Origin: Pseudomonas viridiflava
GTDB taxonomy: Bacteria > Pseudomonadota > Gammaproteobacteria > Pseudomonadales > Pseudomonadaceae
DNA: 55,429 nucleotides
Assembly: GCF_001642795.1 (NCBI RefSeq)
Contig: NZ_LKEH01000043.1
Span: 161,246 to 216,674 of the forward strand
Reading direction: 5' to 3'
Part shown: one piece after another, positions 17,804 through 26,925 of the stretch
Numbering within the stretch: position 1 is the stretch's first letter
How the letters are laid out: each line of letters starts with the position of its first letter
Translations under genes and position numbers: made by a program
The notes under the pieces: model-generated
Database searches by the model: none
The model's input: the letters and a program-made list of their open reading frames with translations, nothing else
Told to the model about the DNA's origin: nothing

Positions 17804-17858
17804 TTTCCTGACCCGAAAGTCAGAAACAAATTGACCCAATAAACAAAGCTGATAGATT
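17804..17858 (+). promoter_or_regulatory. Candidate xdhA promoter with adjoining palindrome
   Basis: TTGACC (17831-17836) and TAGATT (17853-17858) are spaced by 16 bases, a fair sigma-70 match about 40 bases before the xdhA start. Just upstream is an imperfect palindrome, TTTC(C)TGAC-CCGAAA-GTCAGAAA (17804-17826), a possible site for the divergent GntR regulator. Both are inferences from pattern only. Confidence 0.35.
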
Positions 17859-17899
17859 CATCGACATGTCCGATGGAAGCCAATTGAGGGCATTACGCC

Positions 17900-19354
17900 G
17901 TGATTCAGTTCCTTTTGAACCAAGAGCTAAAGACCGAGCGAACCCTCGATCCGAACATGACCGTGCTGACCTACCTGCGCGAGCAGGCACACAAGCCCGG
18001 CACCAAGGAAGGGTGCGCCAGCGGTGACTGCGGCGCCTGCACCGTTGTGGTGGGCGAGCTGCAAACCGACGCAACGGGCGAGCAACAGCTGCGCTATCGC
18101 AGCCTGAATTCATGCCTGACGTTCGTGGCTTCGCTGCACGGCAAGCAGTTGATCAGCGTCGAGGACCTCAAACACCAGGGCCGCCTGCACAGCGTGCAGC
18201 AGGCCATGGTCGAGTGCCACGGTTCGCAATGCGGCTTCTGCACACCGGGTTTCGTGATGTCGCTGTTTGCGCTGCAGAAGAACAGCGAACAGGCCGATGC
18301 GCATCAGGCCCACGAAGCACTGGCTGGCAACCTGTGTCGTTGCACGGGTTATCGCCCGATTCTGGCCGCTGCCGAACAGGCGTGCGGGCAGCGTGAGCCC
18401 GATCAGTTCGACCAGCGTCAGGCGCAGACCAACGAGCGCCTGCGCGCCATCACCCCGCAGCAGACCGGCGAGCTGAACGACGGTGAAAAACGCTGCCTGA
18501 TCCCGCTGACCGTGGCCGACCTCGCCGACCTGTACGATGCCCACCCTCAGGCTCGCCTGTTGGCAGGCGGCACCGACCTGGCACTGGAAGTTACCCAGTT
18601 TCACAAGCCACTGCCGGTAATGATCTACGTGGGACACATCGAGGCGATGAAGCGCGTCGAGCGTTTCGAAGATCGCCTGGAGATCGGAGCCGCCACGCCG
18701 CTGACCGATTGTTATGCCGCACTGGAAGCCGAATACCCCGACTTCGGCGAACTGCTGCAGCGCTTCGCGTCGTTGCAGATTCGCAATCAGGGCACGCTGG
18801 GGGGCAATATCGGCAACGCCTCTCCCATCGGCGACGCCCCGCCACTGCTGATCGCCCTCGGTGCGCAGATCGTGCTGCGCAAAGGCGACACCCAGCGCAC
18901 GCTGGCGCTGGAAGATTACTTCATCGATTACAAGGTCACGGCGCGTCAGGAAAGCGAGTTCATCGAAAAAATCATCGTGCCCACTGCCAATGCCCGTCAG
19001 GTGTTCAAGGCCTATAAGGTCTCCAAACGACTGGACGACGATATCTCCGCCGTCTGCGCCGCGTTCCGTCTGCAGATCAGTGACGGTGTCATCGAACAAG
19101 CGCGTGTTGCATTCGGCGGCATGGCCGCGATTCCAAAACGTGCATCAGCCTGCGAGCAGGCATTGATGGGTCAGCGCTGGAACAGCGAGACCGTCGAGCA
19201 CGCCTGCGCGGCGCTGGGTGACGACTTCACGCCGCTGTCGGACTTTCGCGCCAGCAAGGAATACCGTCTGCTGAGCGCCCGCAACCTGCTGCGCAAATGC
19301 TTCATCGAGCTGCAGACGCCCCATCTACCCACGCGGGTGACTCACTATGTCTGA
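17900..19354 (+). CDS. xdhA: Xanthine dehydrogenase, FeS/FAD subunit
   Basis: A 484-residue small subunit of xanthine dehydrogenase. It carries two [2Fe-2S] clusters: a plant-ferredoxin-like one (C39, C44, C47, C72) and a second with C111, C114, C146 and C148 (QCGFCTPGF and NLCRCTGYRP). An FAD domain follows with LLAGGTDLALE and NQGTLGGNIGNASPIGD. Electrons pass from the molybdenum site in XdhB through these clusters to FAD and on to NAD+. It uses a GTG start at 17900. Its end overlaps the xdhB start by 8 bases, so the two subunits are translationally coupled. Confidence 0.96.
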   Translation: MIQFLLNQELKTERTLDPNMTVLTYLREQAHKPGTKEGCASGDCGACTVVVGELQTDATGEQQLRYRSLNSCLTFVASLHGKQLISVEDLKHQGRLHSVQQAMVECHGSQCGFCTPGFVMSLFALQKNSEQADAHQAHEALAGNLCRCTGYRPILAAAEQACGQREPDQFDQRQAQTNERLRAITPQQTGELNDGEKRCLIPLTVADLADLYDAHPQARLLAGGTDLALEVTQFHKPLPVMIYVGHIEAMKRVERFEDRLEIGAATPLTDCYAALEAEYPDFGELLQRFASLQIRNQGTLGGNIGNASPIGDAPPLLIALGAQIVLRKGDTQRTLALEDYFIDYKVTARQESEFIEKIIVPTANARQVFKAYKVSKRLDDDISAVCAAFRLQISDGVIEQARVAFGGMAAIPKRASACEQALMGQRWNSETVEHACAALGDDFTPLSDFRASKEYRLLSARNLLRKCFIELQTPHLPTRVTHYV

Positions 19355-21716
19355 TCACGCCCCGCAAAAGACCCAGGCCGAAATGGCCGATCTCTTTCAA
19401 CAGGGAATCACCACCGGCGCAGGGCGCAGCGTCAAACACGACAGCGCCGACAAACATGTGTCCGGCGAGGCCGTTTACATCGACGACCGGCTGGAGTTCC
19501 CCAATCAGTTGCACGTGTATGCGCGGCTTTCGGATCGTGCGCATGCACGCATCATCAGCATCGACACCGCGTCATGTCATGCCATTGAAGGCGTGCGGAT
19601 CGTCATCACTCATGAGGACATCCCCGGCCTGAAAGACATCGGTCCGCTGTTGCCTGGCGATCCGCTGCTGGCCATCGACAAGGTCGAGTTCGTCGGTCAG
19701 CCGGTGCTGGCCGTGGCTGCACGTGATCTGGACACCGCCCGCAAGGCCGCAATGGCCGCCGTGATCGAATACGAAGACCTGGAACCGGTACTGGACGTGG
19801 TGCAGGCCCTGCGTCAGAAGCATTTTGTGCTCGACAGCCACACCCACAAGCGTGGCGATTCGGCGACCGCGCTGCAAGGCGCGACCCACCGCCTGCAAGG
19901 CAGCCTGCACATCGGTGGGCAGGAGCATTTCTATCTGGAGACACAGATCGCCTCGGTGATGCCCACCGAAGATGGCGGCATGATCGTCTACAGCTCGACC
20001 CAGAACCCTACCGAAATCCAGAAACTGGTCGCCGAAGTGCTGGACGTTCCGATGAACCGGATCGTGGTCGACATGCGGCGTATGGGCGGCGGCTTTGGTG
20101 GCAAGGAAACCCAGGCGGCCAGCCCTGCGTGCCTGTGCGCCGTGGTGGCGCGCCTGACGGGCCAGCCGACCAAGATGCGCCTGCAACGTGTCGAAGACAT
20201 GATCATGACCGGCAAGCGCCACCCGTTCTACATCGAGTACGACGTGGGTTTCGACGACAACGGCCGTTTGCAGGGCATCGAGCTGGATCTGGCCGGCAAC
20301 TGCGGTTATTCGCCTGACTTGTCGGCCTCCATCGTCGACCGCGCCATGTTTCACGCCGACAACGCCTATTACTTGGGCGAAGCGACGATCAACGGCCATC
20401 GCTGCAAGACCCACACGGCGTCCAACACCGCCTATCGTGGCTTTGGCGGCCCACAAGGCATGGTCGCCATTGAGGAGGTCATGGATTGCATCGCCCGCTA
20501 CCTGGGCAAGGACCCGCTGGCGGTGCGCAAGGCCAACTATTACGGCAAGACCGAGCGCAACGTCACCCACTATTACCAGACGGTCGAGCACAACCTGCTG
20601 GAAGAAATGACTGCCGATCTTGAGCAGAGCTGCGAGTACGCGGAGCGCCGTGAAGCGATTCGCGCGTTCAACGCCAGCAGCCCGATTCTGAAGAAAGGCC
20701 TGGCGCTGACCCCGGTCAAATTCGGCATTTCGTTTACCGCCAGCTTTCTCAATCAGGCGGGTGCGTTGATCCACATCTACACCGACGGCAGCATTCACCT
20801 GAACCACGGCGGGACCGAGATGGGCCAAGGGCTCAACGTCAAGGTGGCGCAGGTGGTGGCCGAGGTGTTTCAGGTGGATATCGAGCGCATCCAGATTACT
20901 GCCACCAATACCGACAAGGTGCCCAATACCTCGCCCACTGCTGCGTCCAGCGGCACCGACCTCAACGGCAAGGCCGCGCAGAACGCGGCTGAAATCCTCA
21001 AGCAGCGACTGGTCGAGTTTGCCGCGAAACATTTCAAGATCGAGGAAAGCCAGGTCGAGTTTCGCAATGGCCATGTGCGGGCTGGCGAGACGCTGCTGTC
21101 GTTCGCGGAGCTGGCTCAATTGGCGTGGATGGGTCAGGTTTCGCTGTCCAGCACCGGCTATTACAAGACACCGAAGATTTTCTATGACCGCAGCCAGGCG
21201 CGGGGGCGGCCGTTCTACTACTTCGCCTTTGGCGCGGCTTGCGCGGAAGTGATCGTCGACACGCTGACGGGCGAATACAAGATGCTGCGCACCGACATCC
21301 TGCATGACGTCGGCGCCTCGCTGAACCCGGCCATCGACATCGGTCAGGTCGAAGGCGGCTACATTCAGGGCGCGGGCTGGCTGACCACCGAAGAGCTGGT
21401 GTGGAACGCCACGGGCAAACTGCTGACCACAGGACCCGCCTCGTACAAGATCCCCGCCGTGGCCGACATGCCACTGGACCTGCGGGTCAAGCTGGTGGAA
21501 AACCGCAAGAACCCTGAAGACACGGTATTCCACTCCAAGGCCGTGGGCGAACCGCCGTTCATGCTGGGCATTGCCGCGTGGTGCGCGATCAAGGACGCTG
21601 TGGCCAGCCTGGGCGACTACCGCCACCAACCCCGCATCGATGCGCCTGCGACGCCTGAGAAAGTGTTGTGGGGCTGCGAGCAGATGCGCGAACTGGGGAA
21701 AACCGCATGCCTGTGA
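19347..21716 (+). CDS. xdhB: Xanthine dehydrogenase, molybdenum-binding subunit
   Basis: A 789-residue catalytic subunit that hydroxylates hypoxanthine to xanthine and xanthine to urate. Molybdopterin contacts are visible in MGGGFGGKETQ (about residues 246-256), NTAYRGFGGPQGM (about 360) and the Gln/Gly loop GGTEMGQGLNVK. The catalytic glutamate sits in KAVGEPPFMLG near residue 735-740. The length is standard for the two-subunit bacterial enzyme. It is followed after 37 bases by xdhC; the gap contains a 20-base remnant of the P. syringae intergenic repeat. Confidence 0.96.
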   Translation: MSDHAPQKTQAEMADLFQQGITTGAGRSVKHDSADKHVSGEAVYIDDRLEFPNQLHVYARLSDRAHARIISIDTASCHAIEGVRIVITHEDIPGLKDIGPLLPGDPLLAIDKVEFVGQPVLAVAARDLDTARKAAMAAVIEYEDLEPVLDVVQALRQKHFVLDSHTHKRGDSATALQGATHRLQGSLHIGGQEHFYLETQIASVMPTEDGGMIVYSSTQNPTEIQKLVAEVLDVPMNRIVVDMRRMGGGFGGKETQAASPACLCAVVARLTGQPTKMRLQRVEDMIMTGKRHPFYIEYDVGFDDNGRLQGIELDLAGNCGYSPDLSASIVDRAMFHADNAYYLGEATINGHRCKTHTASNTAYRGFGGPQGMVAIEEVMDCIARYLGKDPLAVRKANYYGKTERNVTHYYQTVEHNLLEEMTADLEQSCEYAERREAIRAFNASSPILKKGLALTPVKFGISFTASFLNQAGALIHIYTDGSIHLNHGGTEMGQGLNVKVAQVVAEVFQVDIERIQITATNTDKVPNTSPTAASSGTDLNGKAAQNAAEILKQRLVEFAAKHFKIEESQVEFRNGHVRAGETLLSFAELAQLAWMGQVSLSSTGYYKTPKIFYDRSQARGRPFYYFAFGAACAEVIVDTLTGEYKMLRTDILHDVGASLNPAIDIGQVEGGYIQGAGWLTTEELVWNATGKLLTTGPASYKIPAVADMPLDLRVKLVENRKNPEDTVFHSKAVGEPPFMLGIAAWCAIKDAVASLGDYRHQPRIDAPATPEKVLWGCEQMRELGKTACL

Positions 21717-21723
21717 TCCCTAC

Positions 21724-21743
21724 TGATCGTTCCTCACGCTCCG
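21724..21743. repeat. Intergenic-repeat remnant between xdhB and xdhC
   Basis: The 20 bases TGATCGTTCCTCACGCTCCG are identical, in reverse complement, to 38256-38275 within the large repeat cluster. A fragment of the repeat family has thus landed or survived inside the operon, 10 bases before the xdhC start codon, where it replaces a clear ribosome-binding site. Confidence 0.75.
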
Positions 21744-21753
21744 TGGTGCAGCC

Positions 21754-22593
21754 ATGAATAACTGGATAAGCGCCCTCGCCGAACTGCAGGCCCGTGGCGA
21801 GCCTGGGATTCTGGTGACAATCATCGAGGAGTTGGGTTCGACGCCGCGCAATGCCGGTTCGAAGATGGTGGTCAGTGCCGAGCGGATTCACGACACCATC
21901 GGTGGCGGGCATCTGGAATACAAGGCCATGGAGATCGCCCGCGAAATGCTCGCCAGCGGCACACGGCAGACCCGGCTGGAGCGCTTCAACCTGGGCGCGA
22001 GCCTGGGCCAATGCTGCGGCGGCGTGAACGTGCTGCTGTTCGAGCCCATGGGCGAGCCGGTCGCGCAGATTGCCGTATTCGGCGCCGGGCATGTGGGCCG
22101 CGCACTGGTGCCGCTGCTGGCCAGCCTGCCCTGCCGCGTACGCTGGATCGATTCTCGCGAGAACGAATTCCCGGAATCGATGCCTGATGGCGTCGTAAAG
22201 ATCATCAACGACGAACCGGTCGATGAAGTCGCGAATCTGCCTGCAGGCAGTTACTGCATCGTCATGACCCACAACCATCAGCTCGACCTTGAATTGACCG
22301 CCGCCATCCTCAAGCGTGGCGATTTCGGCTACTTCGGCCTGATCGGTTCGCGCACCAAGCGGGTCAAGTTCGAACACCGGCTGCGTGAACGCGGTTTCGA
22401 ACCCGGCCTGCTGCAACGCATGCGCTGCCCGATGGGGCTCGCTGAAGTGAAAGGCAAGCTGCCCATTGAAATCGCCGTGTCCATCGCCGCCGAGGTCATC
22501 GCCACCTACAACGCAGACTTCGGCCAGCAAAGCGCCAACACCCAACCTATCGCCAAACTGCTGCCCGCCTCGCGTCGCAGCAGGTCGTCATGA
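21754..22593 (+). CDS. xdhC: XdhC, molybdenum cofactor insertion/sulfuration chaperone
   Basis: A 279-residue protein of the XdhC/CoxI family. XdhC is not part of the mature enzyme; it binds molybdopterin, promotes its sulfuration and delivers it to XdhB. Features: a cysteine pair in LGQCCGGVNVLLFEP (C87, C88) and a Rossmann-type motif IAVFGAGHVGRAL (about residues 106-118). The start ATG at 21754 lacks a strong ribosome-binding site, possibly because of the repeat remnant upstream. Its stop is 2 bases before the likely guaD start, so the two are probably coupled. Confidence 0.93.
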   Translation: MNNWISALAELQARGEPGILVTIIEELGSTPRNAGSKMVVSAERIHDTIGGGHLEYKAMEIAREMLASGTRQTRLERFNLGASLGQCCGGVNVLLFEPMGEPVAQIAVFGAGHVGRALVPLLASLPCRVRWIDSRENEFPESMPDGVVKIINDEPVDEVANLPAGSYCIVMTHNHQLDLELTAAILKRGDFGYFGLIGSRTKRVKFEHRLRERGFEPGLLQRMRCPMGLAEVKGKLPIEIAVSIAAEVIATYNADFGQQSANTQPIAKLLPASRRSRSS

Positions 22594-22594
22594 G

Positions 22595-23914
22595 ATGCCC
22601 ATGAGTTCAGTTACGTCCCGTAAAGCCTATCGCGCCGCCATCATCCACAGTATTGCCGACCCTGCCGAGGTCGGGCCGGAAGCGTCGTTCGAATACTTCG
22701 CGGATGGCCTGATGGTCGTCGAAAACGGCTACATCACTTCGCTCGGCCACGCGGAAGACCTGCTGGCGAACCTGGATGACGATGTCGAGCTGATCGAATA
22801 CACAGACGCCCTCATCACCCCCGGCTTCATCGACACCCACATCCACCTGCCGCAGACCGGCATGATCGGTGCGTATGGCGAGCAACTGCTGGACTGGCTC
22901 AACACTTACACCTTCCCCTGCGAGCGCCAGTTCGCCGACCCTGAGCATTCGGCGCAGGTCGCGGATATCTTCATCAAGGAACTGCTGCGCAACGGCACCA
23001 CGACGGCGCTGGTGTTCGGCAGCGTGCACAAGGAGTCGGTCGAGGCGTTCTTCAGCGCCGCGCAACAGCTCAACCTGCGCATGATTGCCGGCAAGGTGAT
23101 GATGGACCGCAACGCGCCGGACTATCTGGTGGACACCCCCGAATCAGGCTACGCAGACAGCAAGGCGCTGATCGAGCGCTGGCATGGGCAAGGTCGTTTG
23201 AGCTACGCCGTTACCCCGCGCTTCGCCCCGACCAGCAGCCCCGAGCAACTGGCGCTGGCGGGCAAACTGCTGCAGGAATACCCCGGCCTGTACATGCAGA
23301 CCCACATCAGTGAAAACCTGCAGGAAGTCGAATGGGTCAAGGCGCTGTTCCCGGAGCGCAAGCACTACCTGGACGTCTACGACCACTTCAACCTGCTGAG
23401 CGAACGCTCGGTGTTTGCCCACGGCGTGCACCTGTGCGACGCGCAGTGCGCGCGACTGGCAGAAACCGGCTCGGCCATCGCCTTCTGCCCTACCTCGAAC
23501 CTGTTTCTGGGCAGCGGCCTGTTCAACCTGCCGATGACCGAGAAGCACAAGGTCAACGTGGGTCTGGGCACCGATGTCGGGGGCGGCACCAGCTTTTCGA
23601 TCCTGCAGACGCTGAACGAGGCGTACAAGGTCATGCAGATGCAAGGCGCACGGTTGAGTCCGCTCAAGTCGCTGTACCTGGCAACACTCGGTGGCGCACG
23701 GGCACTGCGTCTGGAGGACAGGGTCGGCAGCTTCAAGGTCGGCAACGAAGCGGATTTCGTGGTGCTGGACTACAACGCCACGCCGCTGCTGTCCTACCGC
23801 TTGAAGCAGGCGAAGGACATTGAAGAGATTCTGTTCGTGCTGATGACCCTCGGCGATGACAGGACCGTCAAGGAAACCTGGTCGGCAGGTGAACGGGTGC
23901 ATGTGCGGGGGTGA
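22595..23914 (+). CDS. guaD: Guanine deaminase
   Basis: A 439-residue amidohydrolase that converts guanine to xanthine and ammonia, feeding the xanthine dehydrogenase encoded just upstream. Zinc ligands and family motifs: PGFIDTHIHLPQ (H82, H84), QTHISENLQEV, FAHGVHLCD and GLGTDVGGGTSFSIL (metal-binding aspartate). Start choice: the frame is open much further upstream into xdhC, but conservation begins at SRKAYRAAIIHSIADPAEVG, so ATG at 22595 or at 22601 is the real start. A REP pair follows the stop, marking the likely end of the operon. Confidence 0.95.
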   Translation: MPMSSVTSRKAYRAAIIHSIADPAEVGPEASFEYFADGLMVVENGYITSLGHAEDLLANLDDDVELIEYTDALITPGFIDTHIHLPQTGMIGAYGEQLLDWLNTYTFPCERQFADPEHSAQVADIFIKELLRNGTTTALVFGSVHKESVEAFFSAAQQLNLRMIAGKVMMDRNAPDYLVDTPESGYADSKALIERWHGQGRLSYAVTPRFAPTSSPEQLALAGKLLQEYPGLYMQTHISENLQEVEWVKALFPERKHYLDVYDHFNLLSERSVFAHGVHLCDAQCARLAETGSAIAFCPTSNLFLGSGLFNLPMTEKHKVNVGLGTDVGGGTSFSILQTLNEAYKVMQMQGARLSPLKSLYLATLGGARALRLEDRVGSFKVGNEADFVVLDYNATPLLSYRLKQAKDIEEILFVLMTLGDDRTVKETWSAGERVHVRG

Positions 23915-23952
23915 ATGCGACGCGAGCATTATTTGAAGCCGGTATCCAACCT

Positions 23953-24038
23953 GTGGGAGGCGGCTTGCCGGCGAAGCGTTTTTTCAGGCCACGCGGCTGT
24001 GACTGGCCTGACGCCATCGCCGGCAAGCCGCCTCCCAC
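23953..24038. repeat. REP pair (REPIN), copy C
   Basis: Left arm GTGGGAGGCGGCTTGCCGGC and a fully matching right arm ending CCGCCTCCCAC, with the spacer folding further (CAGGCCA / TGGCCTG). It lies between the convergent guaD and astE genes; the rest of the 234-base gap shows only a stray CGCCTCCCACA at about 24086. Confidence 0.92.
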
Positions 24039-24148
24039 AGTCCCGTGTTTGCTGCGCTATAGCGCCAGGTTGAATACTTGATCGCGCCTCCCACACGATA
24101 GGGTTCATTCAGCGAGGCAGGCTTTATCCACTGAAGCTTGAACGCCTG

Positions 24149-25162
24149 TCAGGCCAGCCCCAAACCTTCCGCTGCCACCGGCACCACCAGAATCCCCGCC
24201 CGCAAGCCGTTCTTCACCTTCGGGTTCGGGAAGATGATCCGCGCGCCCTCTTCCTGCACCACCCAGCGTGAATCACTCACGTCTTCAGCAAGCACGAAGC
24301 CTTTTTTCAACGGCGAGAAGTTCTCCACGTCATCGGCCAGATGAAACTTGAAAGCGTCGCTGCGCTTGATCACTTCCCGCGCCACGCTGAACAGTTGCAG
24401 GCCGTCGAGCGATTCATCCGGCTCCGGTTCGGTGCCTTCGATCAGTTGCTCCAGGCTTTCGCGCAAGGGATCAAGGTTGACCTGCTGGTTCTGACCGAAC
24501 GGCCGGGCCTTGCCCAGTTCAAGGGTGAAGGCTTCGACCCCCAGCTGATCGTAGGTGTAAGCGCTGAACACGATCGACGGCTTGTTCTGCAACAGCACCG
24601 CGCTCATGCCTGCGGCGCGCAATCGGGCCAGTTCGCGGCGTGAATGCTTGCGGCCTTCTTTCCAGGGATACAGCGCAAACTGCTCGATCTTCGAGCCTCG
24701 GATCGCGGTGTGCAGGTCGTAATGCAGGCGGTAGCGGTCCGGCAGCTTGAAGAAGCTGGCCGCCAGCCGCTCGAGCTCACAGGCCCGCAAGGCCTCGGAA
24801 CCGCCGCTTTGTTCGTGACGGCCGTTGAACAGCCGGTTGACGTCCTGCTCGACGAAGCGTGTACCGCGGCGCATGGCCTCGGGGTTGCCGAACAGGAACA
24901 GAATACGTGCGCGTGGTTTCAGGTCGCCACGCGCAATGCTGCGGATCAGTTGATCCAGCAGCTCGATGGGGGCTGTCTCGTTGCCGTGGATACCGGCTGA
25001 CAGCAGCAGGTCAGTGCCGTTGTCACGAGCCTCGGGCGGGCGAACTTCCAGCGACCCCTCGCCCAGCCAGCGCATGCGCACGCCTTCGACGGTCAGTTGA
25101 GTCTTTTCCGCCGGCTCACGTCCGGCCAGGGTCAAATCAAGCAGTTTGCCGAGAGCGAGCAT
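24149..25162 (-). CDS. astE: Succinylglutamate desuccinylase
   Basis: A 337-residue zinc enzyme (AstE/AspA family, M14 fold), called aruE in Pseudomonas. It splits N2-succinylglutamate into succinate and glutamate, the last step of arginine succinyltransferase catabolism. Zinc ligands appear in LLLSAGIHGNETAPIE (H59, E62) and in RLHYDLHTAIRGS (His near residue 150); a catalytic glutamate is expected in EAFTLELGKARPFGQN. Start ATG at 25162 has AAGGAAG upstream. It is last in the aruCFGDB-x-E order. Confidence 0.95.
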   Translation of the reverse strand: MLALGKLLDLTLAGREPAEKTQLTVEGVRMRWLGEGSLEVRPPEARDNGTDLLLSAGIHGNETAPIELLDQLIRSIARGDLKPRARILFLFGNPEAMRRGTRFVEQDVNRLFNGRHEQSGGSEALRACELERLAASFFKLPDRYRLHYDLHTAIRGSKIEQFALYPWKEGRKHSRRELARLRAAGMSAVLLQNKPSIVFSAYTYDQLGVEAFTLELGKARPFGQNQQVNLDPLRESLEQLIEGTEPEPDESLDGLQLFSVAREVIKRSDAFKFHLADDVENFSPLKKGFVLAEDVSDSRWVVQEEGARIIFPNPKVKNGLRAGILVVPVAAEGLGLA

Positions 25163-25183
25163 GGCGCTTCCTTACGGGTTGTT

Positions 25184-25471
25184 TCAGTGGTTGCAGTCAG
25201 GACCGTGCACATGGCCGTCTTCTTCGGCGCCCATGTCGGCCGGTTCCATTTCCAGCTGCAGGCTGACCAGATTGGTGGCCAGTGGGCGCAGCAGCAGGTT
25301 GGCGTATTCGGCGTCGTCTTCTTCGACGTCAACACCGATCAGCAGCTGGCCACGGCCGTCCTGCTGAATCCACAATTCCTTGCCCTGCCAGATGACGGCA
25401 ACGCGGGTGCAGGAGGTTTCCAGCTGGGTGCCATCGGTGTCTTCGAGGATTAACTGCAGGGCGTCGCTCAT
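25184..25471 (-). CDS. Small conserved protein of the aru operon, function unknown
   Basis: A 95-residue acidic protein (MSDALQLILEDTDGTQLETSC...) ending in a Gly/His-rich tail, EEDGHVHGPDCNH, that could bind a metal. It sits between astB and astE with short gaps on both sides and in the same direction. A gene of similar size occupies the same place in the P. aeruginosa aru cluster. Such proteins are sometimes labelled topoisomerase II, for which I see no support. Start choice: ATG at 25471, because the sequence upstream to 25534 overlaps the astB end and looks non-coding. Confidence 0.75.
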   Translation of the reverse strand: MSDALQLILEDTDGTQLETSCTRVAVIWQGKELWIQQDGRGQLLIGVDVEEDDAEYANLLLRPLATNLVSLQLEMEPADMGAEEDGHVHGPDCNH

Positions 25472-25530
25472 GTTCGGAATGCTCTTGAAAGGGAAAATCA
25501 TGCGCCGGGCAGTGGCTCGGCGCGCAGGTA

Positions 25531-26877
25531 TCAAACGAGTTGAAAAGGATAAACGGCGCCCAGTTTAAGGATTTGCGTCAATTCATCCAATGCCGTTCGG
25601 CATTCGCTCAGCAATCGGGGATCGGCCAGGTCGTTTTCGCTCATGCGGTCACGGTAGTGCCGGTCGACCCATTGCGTCAGGGTTTCGTACAGCGGCGCGG
25701 TCATGATCACGCCGGGATTGACGGCCGCCAGCTCGGTTTCATTGAGCGCCACCCGCAAGCGCAGGCAGGCCGGACCACCGCCGTTCTGCATGCTCTGCTT
25801 GAGGTCGAACACCTTCACTTCGGCCACCGGACTGTCATCCGTGATCAGGCGTTGCAGGTAGTTCCAGACGCTGCTGTTGGCCTGGCATTCCTGCGGGACG
25901 ATCAGCAGCATCGAGCCGTCGGGGCGCGACAGCAACTGACTGTTGAACAGGTAAGAGCGCACCGCATCGGACACCGAGACCTCGGCACGTGGCACGCAGA
26001 TCGCCCTTAACTGGCCTCCGACACGGGCGAGCTTGTCACGGAGTTCATTCAACATCGATTCGGTGTGGAGGAATGCGTCCTCGTGGTAGAACAGCACCTC
26101 GCCGTTGCCGACCGCGATCACATCGTTGTGGAACACGCCCTGATCGATCACCGACGGATTCTGCTGGCCGTAGACCACGCCTTCGTCGCTCAGTCCATGC
26201 AGACGGGCAACGGCCTTCGAGGCCTCCAGCGTCTGCCGGGCCGGGTATTTCTGTGGCGCGGGATAGCGGGTGTCAAAGGCGCTGCGCCCGAACACGAAAA
26301 ACTCCACACCCGCCTCGCCATAGTCCCGGCAAAACCGCGTGTGGTTCGCCGCGCCCTCGTCACCGAACTGGGCGACGGCAGGCAAGGCAGCGTGATGGGC
26401 GAAGTGCCGAGAATCGGCGAACATCGCGCCCAGTACGCGGCTGGTGGTCGGATGCTCGATGCTGCGGTGGTACTTGCAATTGAGGTTAGCGGCCGTGAAG
26501 TGCACGCGGCGGTCGGCCGTGTCGGCACTAGGGCTCACAGTCGCAGCATTGGCAACCCACATGCTCGACGCCGAGCAACTGGCGACCAGCAACGGCATGT
26601 CCTGCCGTGCGGCCTTCTCGATCACCTGTTCGTCGGAGCCAGTGAAACCCAGTTGACGCAGGCCCGCCACGTCAGGCCGTTCCTGGGGTGCGAGCACACC
26701 CTGGGTGAACCCCAAATCCATGAGCGCCTTCATCTTGGCCAGCCCCTGCAAGGCTGCTTCACGTGGGTTCGAGCATTGCTGGCTGTTGCTCTGGGACGCG
26801 ACGTTACCGTAGGACAACCCGCCGTAGTTGTGGGTAGGCCCGACCAGACCGTCAAAATTCACTTCACAGGATTTCAT
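25531..26877 (-). CDS. astB: N-succinylarginine dihydrolase
   Basis: A 448-residue enzyme (aruB) of the guanidine-modifying pentein superfamily. It converts N2-succinylarginine to N2-succinylornithine, CO2 and two ammonia, the second step of the AST pathway. The family start NFDGLVGPTHNYGGLSYGNVAS is clear. The catalytic His lies in the RSIEH or NDVIAVGN region and the nucleophilic Cys near the end (MQNGGGPACLRLRVALNE). Start choice: ATG at 26877 after GGAG; the TTG two codons upstream is not needed. It follows astD by 48 bases. Confidence 0.96.
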   Translation of the reverse strand: MKSCEVNFDGLVGPTHNYGGLSYGNVASQSNSQQCSNPREAALQGLAKMKALMDLGFTQGVLAPQERPDVAGLRQLGFTGSDEQVIEKAARQDMPLLVASCSASSMWVANAATVSPSADTADRRVHFTAANLNCKYHRSIEHPTTSRVLGAMFADSRHFAHHAALPAVAQFGDEGAANHTRFCRDYGEAGVEFFVFGRSAFDTRYPAPQKYPARQTLEASKAVARLHGLSDEGVVYGQQNPSVIDQGVFHNDVIAVGNGEVLFYHEDAFLHTESMLNELRDKLARVGGQLRAICVPRAEVSVSDAVRSYLFNSQLLSRPDGSMLLIVPQECQANSSVWNYLQRLITDDSPVAEVKVFDLKQSMQNGGGPACLRLRVALNETELAAVNPGVIMTAPLYETLTQWVDRHYRDRMSENDLADPRLLSECRTALDELTQILKLGAVYPFQLV

Positions 26878-26925
26878 CGGCAAGGCTCCGTGGATCTGTT
26901 TTTATAAGCAATCGTTCGCGCACTG

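Noticed and set aside
19572..21629. 685-codon open frame on the minus strand
   Set aside because: It is the antisense shadow of xdhB, rich in His/Val/Gln/Arg with no family motif.
25184..25534. Longer form of the small aru protein starting at 25534
   Set aside because: The extra 21 codons overlap the astB end and lack a ribosome-binding site; the ATG at 25471 fits better.
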